Positions 1-10,900 of a stretch of 64,000 nt of DNA are shown here, piece by piece. How positions within the stretch are numbered: the first letter of the stretch is position 1; each line of letters starts with the position of its first letter. Below the pieces are notes generated by a model. That model made no database searches, was not told the DNA's origin, and worked only from the letters and a program-made list of their open reading frames with translations. The translations under genes were made by a program, and so were the position numbers. The stretch is from Labia minor (taxonomy: Eukaryota > Arthropoda > Insecta > Dermaptera > Spongiphoridae): contig OY720346.1 of the NCBI GenBank assembly GCA_963082975.1, forward strand, positions 32,792,720 through 32,856,719. Reading direction: 5' to 3'.

Positions 1-152
1 AATATATCATTTAATATGATATAAATATATTTTCTAAATTAAGATGAAAAAATTAATACACTTTTTATTTATTTAAGGCAAGTTTAATAATTTACATATA
101 TACCTAGGTATATATAACATAAAAAAAATGAAATTTTTAAAGCAAATTATAA
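1..152. repeat. 152 bp segment duplicated at 2145-2296
   Basis: This stretch appears identical, base for base, to 2145-2296, in the same orientation about 2.1 kb away. The first copy begins at the window edge, so the duplication may extend further upstream. The second copy runs directly into a 5'-truncated R1 repeat. Identity in such AT-rich DNA implies a recent duplication or an assembly artefact. Confidence 0.85.
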
Positions 153-287
153 ATTCTTTATTCTGAGATTTATGTCGTTCTCGTTTTCTTTTGATTAATT
201 TTGTTCACTTGATCGCCACAGTCTAATGACAAACACTGATTTCAATTCCATACTATCTAATTTCAGCCCAATAAATACATTATAGAA

Positions 288-745
288 ATGTTAATTATCT
301 ATCTATCTATCTTTCTATCTATCTCTGTGGCTCTTCGGAACTCGAAAGTTCTTGGCCGCAGCACCCAAATTTCTCCAAGTGTCCCTATTCTGAGCCACAA
401 CCCTCCAATCCCTACCCTCTCCCATCTCTCTCACGTCCCTTCCAAAATTGTCCACACCCCGCGTCCTTGGTCTTCCAACTGGTCTCAATTGGTCTCCCCA
501 CCAATATATTTTATCATTTCCTCTCCCAATCTACCCACGTGCCCCGCCCATCTCAGGCTTCTCGATTTTATAACCTTAACTAAGTCTGCAGATGCATAGA
601 GAACACGCAATTCCTCGTTTTGCAGTCTCCGCCATTTCCCGGTGACCTCATCTTTCTTTAGTCCATAAATACTCCATACTCTAAATCTACTCTCGTCTCC
701 CAGGGTCATAGACCATGCCTCACATCCGTATAATACAACCTAAAT
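288..745 (-). mobile_element. LINE 3' end fragment, non-LTR retrotransposon
   Basis: On the minus strand the DNA encodes an open C-terminal piece with the LYGCEAWSMT and SLRWAGHVGRL signatures found at the end of insect non-LTR reverse transcriptase ORFs. Its ORF stops at 485, and an untranslated tail continues to a GATA-type microsatellite at about 288-327, which looks like the LINE 3' tail. Only the last part of the element is present, consistent with 5' truncation. Diverged relatives lie at 14755-15100, 26150-26400 and 62810-62925. The clade is not assigned. Confidence 0.75.
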
Positions 746-1356
746 ATTTAAACTAAATATTTAACCTAAATATTTAAATTAAATATTTTAATTTTGATTC
801 CCTTTGATAATAATTTTGACGAAATAAGCCCCTTTACCTCAGGTTAACAGGCGTTACCCGATTGCAACTTCGCTTTAAATTCTTCTCGTATATTATTATC
901 TTTCGTGAATACACAGTCAAAGTATTTAAATTTGTCTACATTTTCAAATTCTATATTTAGTATGTTAAGACTTTGTGTGTTAATAAAATGTTTATTATAT
1001 CTATATTTATTATTTTAATTACTATTTGTTACTAATAAAATTTATTTAGTATAAATTTCTTTCAAATCCTCAATATAAAATATTTTACTTATATAATAAT
1101 TACAAAAATTTCAACAATTTTAAGTATCATCCCTGTGAAAATTTTTTAAATCTTATACTCTATATAGATAACATCATAATACGAATATGAGTTTATTTTT
1201 CATACAATCCAAATTAATAAATTATAAGGGTATGGTATTATTCTTTTTGTATATATTGTATAATAAAATAGGATAGTTTAGCATATTTCTTATTAAGTGA
1301 AAATGTATTATAAAATAATAATGAAAAAGGAAAAAAAAATATTTGTTCATCATTTT
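746..1356. other. AT-rich spacer, nothing recognised
   Basis: Very AT-rich sequence between the LINE fragment and the first R1 copy. I see no ORF, terminal repeats or RNA gene. Confidence 0.5.
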
Positions 1357-1977
1357 TACCGACCGACGATAGTAAGGGAGGTATTGTTTTCACACCAAAT
1401 ATCACATGTGGAGATTTTTACATATCTCCACGAATCATGCATTTTCTAAACAGAAAAAAGTATTTTTAGCATGATGTCTGTCCGTCTGTCCGTCCGTCCG
1501 TCTGTCCGTCCGTATAGATGTGTACAGCCTGAACGGCTCAACCGATTTTGATGAAATTTGGTATATTTACTTAATGCATCAGTGGGATGAATTGATCAAC
1601 TTTTGGTGCAATTCCGGAAACCGGAAGTGGTAGTATTAGCGATCGACGATAGGAAAGGAAGGGTTATTTTCACACCAAATTTCACATGAGGAGATTTTTT
1701 ACATATCACCACGAATCATGCACTTTGTATTGGTTTTATCCTCGAGAAAATCATTTTTATTAGTTTTTTCTCAATTTAAAATTATATGACGTCATTCAGC
1801 CATTCATGACGTCACAGCCTAGGCTTACATATATATTCTAAATAAAATAAAATCAAATATCTGTTTTTTATTACATTAATAGATATATTAAAATTATTTG
1901 AAATTGTTTCTATAGCTGGAAATTAATTTACTTCAAACCGTCTGTCGGTTCGGACCTGGCCACAGGTTAACTTATTT
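1357..1977 (+). repeat. R1 interspersed repeat, copy A (full length)
   Basis: Reference copy of an unclassified family present five times here. It begins TACCGACCGACGATAG and ends CCACAGGTCAACTTATTT (one change in this copy). A short inverted match joins the ends: ACCGACCGACG at the left and its complement near 1937-1950. Internally it has a (TCCG/TCTG)n microsatellite at about 1480-1512, two near-repeats of a CACACCAAAT(T/A)TCACATG block, and a pair of TGACGTCA palindromes at 1787 and 1807. No coding capacity is seen, so it is probably a non-autonomous DNA element. Confidence 0.75.
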
Positions 1978-2144
1978 TATATAGTATATATTTGAAAAAA
2001 ATTATAATTGTTAGAACATTTATTAAAATTGAAATTAAATTAATACATATTCTTTATAGACGTTATTTAAATTTAAATCATTAATCTAAAATCTTATGTC
2101 TTGTACATTTGGATATTTCGATTAATTAAAATATAGAATTAAAA

Positions 2145-2296
2145 AATATATCATTTAATATGATATAAATATATTTTCTAAATTAAGATGAAAAAATTAA
2201 TACACTTTTTATTTATTTAAGGCAAGTTTAATAATTTACATATATACCTAGGTATATATAACATAAAAAAAATGAAATTTTTAAAGCAAATTATAA
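2145..2296. repeat. Second copy of the 152 bp duplication
   Basis: Appears identical to 1-152. Its right end abuts R1 copy B at an internal R1 position, so the junction removed the first ~93 bp of that copy. Confidence 0.85.
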
Positions 2297-3162
2297 CAGA
2301 AAAAAGTATTTTTAGCATGATGTCTGTCCGTCTGTCCGTCCGTCCGTCTGTCCGTCCGTATAGATGTGTACAGCCTGAACGGCTCAACCGATTTTGATGA
2401 AATTTGGTATATTTACTTAATGCATCAGTGGGATGAATTGATCAACTTTTGGTGCAATTCCGGAAACCGGAAGTGGTAGTAATAGCGATCGACGATAGGA
2501 AGGAAAGGGTTATTTTCACACCAAAGGAGATTTTTTTATATATCACCACGAATCATGCATTTTGTATTGGTTTTATCCTCGAAAAAAATCATATTTATTA
2601 GTTTTTTCTTGATTTAAAATTATATGACGTCATCCAGCCATGCATGACGTCACAGCCTGGTCTTGCATATATATTATAAATAAAATAAAATTAAAAATGT
2701 TTATATTTATTATTTATGTATCCATATCTGTTTTTTATTACATTAATACAGAGGTTGCCAAAGTGGTGGTCCGTGGACCACTAGTGGTCCGCGAGAAAAT
2801 TTCGCTGGTCCGCAGAAAAATGTGGAATATACTTACTCATCATGTTAAGTTATGTTTTAAGATGCATTAAAACATGATTTAATTCATAACAATACGTGAT
2901 AATAGTTTCATTTTATTAACTAGGTACATTTTATGTGTTCTTTGATTACAATTTTTATTTATAAATATATTTAACACTTAAAAAATCCTATTAGTGGTCC
3001 GCGGGATTTAAATTATGAATTAACTGGTCCGTGGTGTCAAAAAGTTTGGCGACCGCTGCATTAATAGATATATGAAAATTATTTGAAATTGTTTCTGTAG
3101 CTGGAAATTAATTTATTTCAAACCGTCGGTCGGTTCGGACCTGGCCACAGGTCAACTTATTT
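2297..3162 (+). repeat. R1 repeat copy B, 5'-truncated, split by a hAT MITE
   Basis: Starts at the ACAGAAAAAAG block inside the R1 consensus and runs to the R1 right end. Its first ~200 bp are nearly identical to copy A; the rest is more diverged. A 310 bp hAT-like MITE (2749-3058) sits inside it. Copy A supplies the uninterrupted empty site. The TGACGTCA pair is at 2625 and 2645. Confidence 0.75.
2749..3058. mobile_element. Non-autonomous hAT element (310 bp)
   Basis: Ends are CAGAGGTTGCCAAAGT and GTTTGGCGACCGCTG, imperfect inverted repeats of the hAT CAGnGGT type. Perfect 8 bp target duplications CATTAATA lie at 2741-2748 and 3059-3066. R1 copies A and E show the unoccupied region, confirming the boundaries. 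No ORF. GGTCCGCG motifs inside the ends resemble the subterminal motifs of the autonomous hAT at 43505-46807, suggesting a related family. Confidence 0.9.
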
Positions 3163-4216
3163 AATTATTATGTTAAAAAGATAAGCTCCTCAAGCCTTAG
3201 TTAAAAATTACGTCTCACTCCTGGATTCGCTCGGTAGCCTGAATACAATTATTTATTTGAGAAATTTTGCAATTTGATAATACTATACAACAATATTTTG
3301 CTATTTTTGTTATTTTTATTAATAAAAAATACATCTATAATTATAATTATTAAAAAAAAAAAAATCTTAATTTAAACTCACAAAAAATCATCACGAATCT
3401 GTTTCTAATGTTAACATTTGTTTTGGTTTTACATCTTTATCTATGGGTAAAATATCAATGGAATACATTTTGGTTTAATAGGGGGCACTCAAACTAGTGC
3501 AAAATGACATCATATTATTCGGACATATTATAATTTACTAAGATTTTAATTATTGGTTTTTAATAAGTACTTTGTTATTATACTTTTTTCGATAAACAAC
3601 CTTTAAAAAAGCAAAACTAGGAACATTTCATGTTATTTTGAAAATTTAAAAATCTTGCAACTGAAAATTTTTGTTAAATGATGTTGTTATTTTTGAACTG
3701 CTTACTGACTTTTTTAAAGGACTTCTTACTTTTTTCATTCCTATTCTTTCTTCAATTTTTGAACAATTTAAATCCTTCCTCTAATGAATGAAACCTATTA
3801 TTTAAGAAACATTTATTGTGTATATTTATACACACAAACGAGAAATTTATTAAATATTTATATATTTTTATTTATATAAGTGTAATGAATTTCATTTATT
3901 TAACGCCAACTAGACCGTTCATTCTCAAAAAAAAATATTATTTTTGATTTATGTTTATATTCATAATTTACAACCTCTGAAGATGGTCTTAACCAAGACC
4001 CAAACATCAGCATAGTGAGCGTTGAAACAATATTAAACCCTTTCTTCTTTTTCCTCATTCAACAAAATTATTTATGTATTTAGGTGTTTGTAAATTAAAA
4101 TAAATGATTAATTATACTAAGATTTATTATATTATATTAATTATTAGATTTAGATTGTGTATTTATACATTTATATTTTTTTTTATATTAATTAAATATT
4201 TATTTTTTAATTTCAG
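3163..4216. other. Upstream of first visible calpain exon; possible retroelement tail at 3970-4065
   Basis: Mostly AT-rich non-coding DNA, within or upstream of a calpain intron. Around 3970-4065 there is a GC-richer block with a GGTCTTaaccAAGACC stem-loop after CTGAAGAT. This arrangement resembles the tail motif of Penelope-like elements. No coding sequence accompanies it, so the assignment is weak. No calpain N-terminal exon was identified here. Confidence 0.3.
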
Positions 4217-7200
4217 TTAGGTGAGCCAGGTTCTGGATTACGTAAACGTGGTGCTATACAAGATTTTCAAAAACTTCGGGACCAATGTCTTGAACGGGGC
4301 ACTCTATTTGAAGATACTGAATTTCCTGCCGTAGATAATTCAGTTGGAATTGGCAATCGTGGTGGACATTTTCAATGGCTACGTCCTATGGTAAGCATTT
4401 CTTTATTTAGTTTTAGTTATCCTGTTTAAATATTTATTAAAAAAAAATTTAATAATAATTTTAATGTAATCATTTAATTTTGGATTTATTATTTTTTTCT
4501 CTAGGAAATTGCAAATGATCCACAATTATTTGTGGAAGGGGCATCACGTTTTGATGTTCAACAAGGAGAACTCGGTAACAATTATTATGATTCTTATTAT
4601 TAACTTTTAATGATCATTGATAATTAGATACCAGTAATTTTTAGTAATTTAATGAGATTAGTTTCGGACGATTAGAAATTAAAAATCCCCCTGAAATGAT
4701 TTTTATTTGCGACTCATACTTCCTTTCTGTACTCATTACTTAACAATCTGTTTAAATCTAATCTGTATAAATACTTGTGTTTATACTAAAAACTTATATA
4801 TAAACATAATTTTATAACTTTAAATAAATGAATTTAAATAATAACTTTTATTTAATTTATTAAATTATATTTTTTTTATGAATTAAATTTTAAAAATATA
4901 ATGATATACTATATTTTACTAATTCTTAGACTTGTTTAGAATTAATATTTTTATATTCACATTATCCCACCGATACAGGCGTGATTTATAAAAAAAAATA
5001 GTTTCATGTCAGTTTAGCATAGGGCATTGATTCCCAAAGTGAACGCTACCGCTCGCTCCTAGGTGGATGATTTAGTGATCCAGTGGAGCGGTGACAATCA
5101 CAAGTGCATCTGGGGAAAATTATATTACGTTTCTCTACTGAGTTCAAAAAATAGTTTCATAATTTCAAACAATAATGTTTCTATATTATTTCTTTACTAA
5201 ATTTTACAAAAAAGGTAAAAACATGAATTCATAATTTATTCTTTCTGTATAATTGCTATTAAAATTTATAAAAAAAAAAATTTCCTTTGGAGCTCTGAGT
5301 AATATTTTTTCTGAAAAGGGGGAATCACTTACAAAGCGAATGATCATTTTATTAAAATATTCTAAGGACTTTTGTTCCTGATCATTGTTTTAGTTGAATC
5401 TTATTTTTTACACGAATTTGTTGATATATAGACTTAACTTAATTCTAAAATAAATATTGAAACTAATTACAATAGTAACATTAAAAATCACTCACGGTCC
5501 GCTTTAGAGGACCGCAAACCGTCATTCGTCCGGAGCGGCCAATCTTAACACACTATGAGCGGGGCGGGTATTTGTACCCGTTGCGGGGACTGCCACTTAT
5601 AAGCGGGGCGGGTATTTATACCCGTTGCCACTTATATGAGGGATATATATTAGTTATCGTTTAAAATAAGTAATTTTAAGTGACACAAGGGAAAATATAT
5701 ATTATATATAAGTGGCAATGGGTACAAATACCCGCTCCGCTCATAGAGTGTTAAGGGCCGCATTTTGGTTATGAATGCAATAATTTTAAAGGGATTTTAT
5801 AGTGACTGTAATTTAACACGTTCCCGCCGGCTCCATTGATTTGTCTATTTATTTTATGTGGCGGCATGAGCCACCGGTGGTATATGCTGGCGGGAACGTG
5901 TTAATAAAAATCCGTAAAGGCTAGAACGTGCGCTGAGTCGCTTAAGCCCACTATTTTATTTAAAATGAAAAAGTAAACGTGCAAAAACAACAAAAAAAAC
6001 GTATTCAATTAAAACAAAATAAACTATTCAATTAATTTATGCAAAACAAAATTAAAAAAATTAATCACTGGCTGTCGTAAGTCGACTTTCACAAAAAATT
6101 GGTCTAATGTTTGCTGAACAGCTTTATTTTCAACTGGTAAAATAAATTTTCTTGTAGTAATTGATATTCGTAGCAACCGCCTGGGACACTAAAACTCGTT
6201 CCGCTGTCGGATCGTTTTTTAAAAAAATCTCCATAGCTTCCCTTTGGAATTTTGTTTGGAGGTTAAATTAAATTTAATAAATAAAATAAATAATAATAAA
6301 TAAATTAAAATTACAAAATACTATTTACAAAATTTGTGATGATTTCACTAGTAAATATATATTTTTTAAATATTGTTTTGTTACACATTGTATTTAATTT
6401 TTCACTTAACATTCCACTTAATTTTCCACAAAACATCACCTTGATGTACATTCTGGAATATCCTTCCAGAGAAAAAAAGAAAATTCCAAAAAAATTTAAA
6501 ATCTTGAACTCCAAACAATGTAACCTCGAAAATCTAACGACGCACAGTGAAAATTAGTACTAATTAAGCAGCGACGCAACTTCAAAAAATACAAAACGAA
6601 ACGACGCAAAATGAGATTTTGGTGTTTATATGACTTTTGCACAATAATAATGAACTTCACTCAGTTTATTACTTATTGATGAATTTTCTGAAAAAACAAC
6701 ATTGTAATGATGCCATAACTTCCATATTTTCTATTCCAAAAAATAAAGACACCCTTAAAGGACAGCCGTTTTACAAGCATCAGTTCCATAAGATTTTCGG
6801 AGATGAATCATTGACCTAATTATATTATCTAAAAGAGAATATTTTAAACACGATAACCTTAATGTAAACATATAAACAAAATTATTTTTAAAGAACTTTA
6901 TATTATGAACACCTCGTATTTTATCTTTATTACCCCTTTAAAAATATAATTTTTGTTTCCTTATTTTGTTTCTAAATTTTAATTTTTCTTTATATTTGTA
7001 TTTGTTTGTTTGTTTAAGGTGATTGTTGGTTGTTGGCCGCGGTGGCCAATTTAACTCTTAATCAAAATCTCTTTTCACAAATTGTTCCGGCCGATCAAGG
7101 TTTTGGAAGTAAATATGCAGGCATATTTCATTTCAGGTAATTATTATTAGAAATTGATTTATAAAAATTATTTTATATATATATATATTCATGCTATATT

Positions 7201-7563
7201 AACCTCGATGAACCGAACAACTGAGATTTTGAAGTGGAAATAAAATGTATGATCTAGTGAAAAACAGCTTTTAGTAAAAACAAAAAAAAAATATTATCAA
7301 TACTTTTGTTCGAAATATATCTGTTATATTCCATTGACCTTTGTAAAGAATTGTTGATAAAATAGCTTAAGACTCTGAATAATCAAGATTTTACTGAATA
7401 TATATTAATAATGAATTTATAATTTCAGATTTTGGCAATATGGCAGATGGGTTGATGTTGTTATTGATGATCGTTTACCTACAATTAATGGCCGGCTTGT
7501 TTTTCTACATTCAGCCACACATAATGAATTTTGGTCAGCACTTTTGGAAAAGGCATATGCCAA
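4217..7563 (+). CDS. CalpA: CalpA exons for protease subdomain PC1
   Basis: Four exons (4217-4390, 4505-4574, 7019-7136, 7429-7563). The first visible exon starts in phase 0 with LGEPGSG, aligning with the VLGEK region of Drosophila CalpA, so only a short N-terminal segment is lacking. FEDTEFPA and WLRPMEI are calpain landmarks. The catalytic cysteine motif [13 protein letters not shown] spans the 4574/7019 junction: the glycine codon is split by the phase 1 intron. The 4575-7018 intron contains two TTAA-flanked MITEs. Confidence 0.92.
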
Positions 7564-7905
7564 GTAAGAAAGATATATTATAATAATATAAAATAATATT
7601 AATTTTTATCAATTCTAAAAAATAATTATCCATATAATATTATAGTTTAATTTTTAAATGATGAATTAAATAAAACAGTTAATAATTTCAAATATTAATT
7701 TAAAAACACTTAATATTAATATATTGTTTATATGTATTACAATTTTTGAATTAATACAATTAAAATAAAATTTTTCAAAAATATAGACTAGGGAAGATTA
7801 AATTTATCATTATTAAATTTATTATTTATTATTATTTATTAAAATTTTAATAATAATGATAATTTTTATAAATAATTGATCAGAGCAAACTTAATTACAT
7901 CTATA

Positions 7906-7948
<43 letters not shown>

Positions 7949-10900
7949 TTTCAATTTTATTAGATCGAAATATTCATTAATCTAAATCAATTATTATACT
8001 ATAACTATCATTATTTTGAATTACATTTGTTTCTTCTTTTTAGATTACATGGATCATATGAAGCACTTAAAGGTGGTTCAACGTGTGAAGCTATGGAAGA
8101 TTTCACTGGTGGTGTATCTGAAATATATGAACTTCCCCAAGCGCCATCCAATTTATATACGATCATGTTAAAAGCATATGAACGTTCCTCCTTAATGGGA
8201 TGTTCAATTGAACCTGATCCAAATATTACAGAGGCAATCACGCCACAGGGGCTAGTTAAAGGGCACGCCTATTCAATTACAAGAGTTAAATATATGGATA
8301 TACGTACACCAAATACATCTGGAAAAATACCATTAATACGATTAAGAAATCCATGGGGAAATGAAACAGAATGGAACGGAGCATGGAGTGACAAGTAATT
8401 TCTAATGTTTATTATGTATATTAATTACGAGTTATTGTATATTATGGCTATTATATATATATATATATATATATATTAATTAATTCAAAATAAAATTTTT
8501 ATAATAACTTACTTTATTTAATTAAAATTAAAAATTAATTTGAATATTTTTTTGGTTGATGGTACTTTTTTTTAAGTAATGGTATGGTAGTCTTAATTTT
8601 CATGTGTCATGTCAATACAATTATAAGAGATGGGGATAATAATAATAATAATGAGACAAATGTACTTGAGAATAAGTGCATATGTGCTAAACGTTAATGC
8701 CTGACAAATGTTTATGATGAACCCTCTTTTGAATACACTATTTCTCGCTACTCTAAACAAATCTGTATAACCGTAGCCTTTGTTCGTATTAGATTTGTTT
8801 TTTTTATTTGTTTCACTAGAAAAATGTTAATTGTAACAATAAAGCAATTGTTGTGAAATTTTACAAGAAACTTGGAAGTGAAATGAAACAATGAAGCAAT
8901 GAATGTTTATCGCATCCATGTGTTTTTGAGTGGTTTAAGCGTTGTCAAAATATTCGAAAAGACTTTAAAAATGTTTCGATCTGACCGTTGGTTTATTTAA
9001 TTGCTGAAACTAAAACAATTGTTAAAGAATCCGTACAGCAAATTTTACAAATCATAAAGTATGTGAACCCAAAAGCTGAAAAAATATTCTTTGGTTTAAC
9101 AAAAAGAAGCTCTCAAAAATGTTGGTCCTGATATTTGAAATTCCATTGAAAATAACCCAAACTTATTAGAAATGACAATATATGCCTAACTAAAATTTCC
9201 ATTAAAAAGAACGAGAATAGAGTCCGTTGGAGCTATGAAAGAAAAAAACCGCACAGAGACTCTCCGACAGAAGGAGACTTCTAGCAGTCTTCTAAAAAAT
9301 GGTAGATTCGCATGGTAGGAATATTAAAAATAGTATAATAAGTAAATATATATGAAATTAAAATAAAATATTTTACAATGTTAGGCTCATTATTCCATGG
9401 TCACACTGTTTAACATCTTTTTTGAAAGTCAAATTAAAAGTTTTTTTTTAATGAGTATTTTTTTAATGAATATTATTTTACATAATATTTGGCTTTATTA
9501 TTTCTGAAAAAGAAAAGAATACAATAAACTGCTAGAAAGGTGTTGAATGATTTAGTTACGGTGATGAATGAGATGAAACGTAAAATTTTTTAATGGTAAA
9601 AACCCTTTTAAAAAATATTTGAGTGTTTTTAAAGATAATAAACTGAACTTTCAAGGAATGAACAAAAATGGCTCCATTGATCAAAATATTATTGAATAAA
9701 TTTTAATAATTATATATATAAATACCCTTGACTAAACGCAAACCAAGAAAATTCCAACCAGCACTACCATTTATATTTTCTATTTATATTATAATATATT
9801 AACAATTTTGCCCGCTGCATATTACCTATAAGAGAAATATATAATAACAAACATATCTTAGTCGAAAATTAACTTAAAGCATAAAGAAAAAATTTACAAC
9901 AATAAATTATTTTACTTCCTATAATATCTCCGAACACTGAACTAACTAATAATTTTTCCCCCTCCCCCCAAACATCAGACTGAACTATATAACTTTATAA
10001 ATAAATAAATATTAAGATATATATATTTCTATATAATCGTTTGGTTATTTAGGCAATTATTTTGCTACCAAAAACTAATTTAATAGTATAAATATGTATA
10101 TAGTAACCCCTTGAATAAAACTTAAAGGATTAAATAAAAATTTAACTGTTATTCATTAATTTTTAAAGGGAATAATTAATACCACATAAGATAAGAGGGA
10201 GAGAGAAAGAAAGAAATAATTTTTATTTAATTTTTCTAATGAAAAATATGATTTTTATTTTTTATAGATCTCCCGAATGGCGTTTTATTCCTGATCATGA
10301 AAAGCATGCTGTAGGTTTAACATTTGACTCGGATGGCGAATTTTGGATAAGTTATCAGGATTTCGCTAAACATTTCACACGTTTAGAAATTTGTAATTTA
10401 AGTCCAGATAGTTTAACTGATGATGATCATTCAACGAGACGTAAATGGGAAATGTCAATGTTTGAAGGTGAATGGGTGAGAGGAGTGACTGCAGGTGGAT
10501 GTAGAAATTATTTAGGTAAAGAATTTTATATTTATTTATATTTATATTAAGCACAATAGCATTTTTTTAATAATATTATTATAATAAATTGTATGTTTAT
10601 TAATAAATATTTTTATATTTCAGATACATTTTGGCATAATCCACAATATATAGTTGAATTGACAGACCCAGATGATGAGGATGATGATGATAAGTGTACA
10701 GTAATAGTAGCACTTATGCAGAAAAATAGAAGAACACAAAGAAGAATGGGCATTGAATGTTTAACAATTGGTTTTGCTGTCTATCATGTAAGGTTAAATT
10801 TATGTTTTATTTATTTTAAACGTTTATACATTTATACATATTTATAATCTTATACAAGAATACAACTAAGGAGTTGTTTGTTGGATTCCTAATTAAACCC

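Noticed and set aside
1480-1512. TCCG/TCTG short repeats considered as a CRISPR-like array
   Set aside because: A plain microsatellite within R1 with no spacers; the window is eukaryotic.
5034-5160. CATTGATTCCCAAAGTGAAC resembling a hAT left end
   Set aside because: No matching right end or 8 bp duplication found within a reasonable distance.
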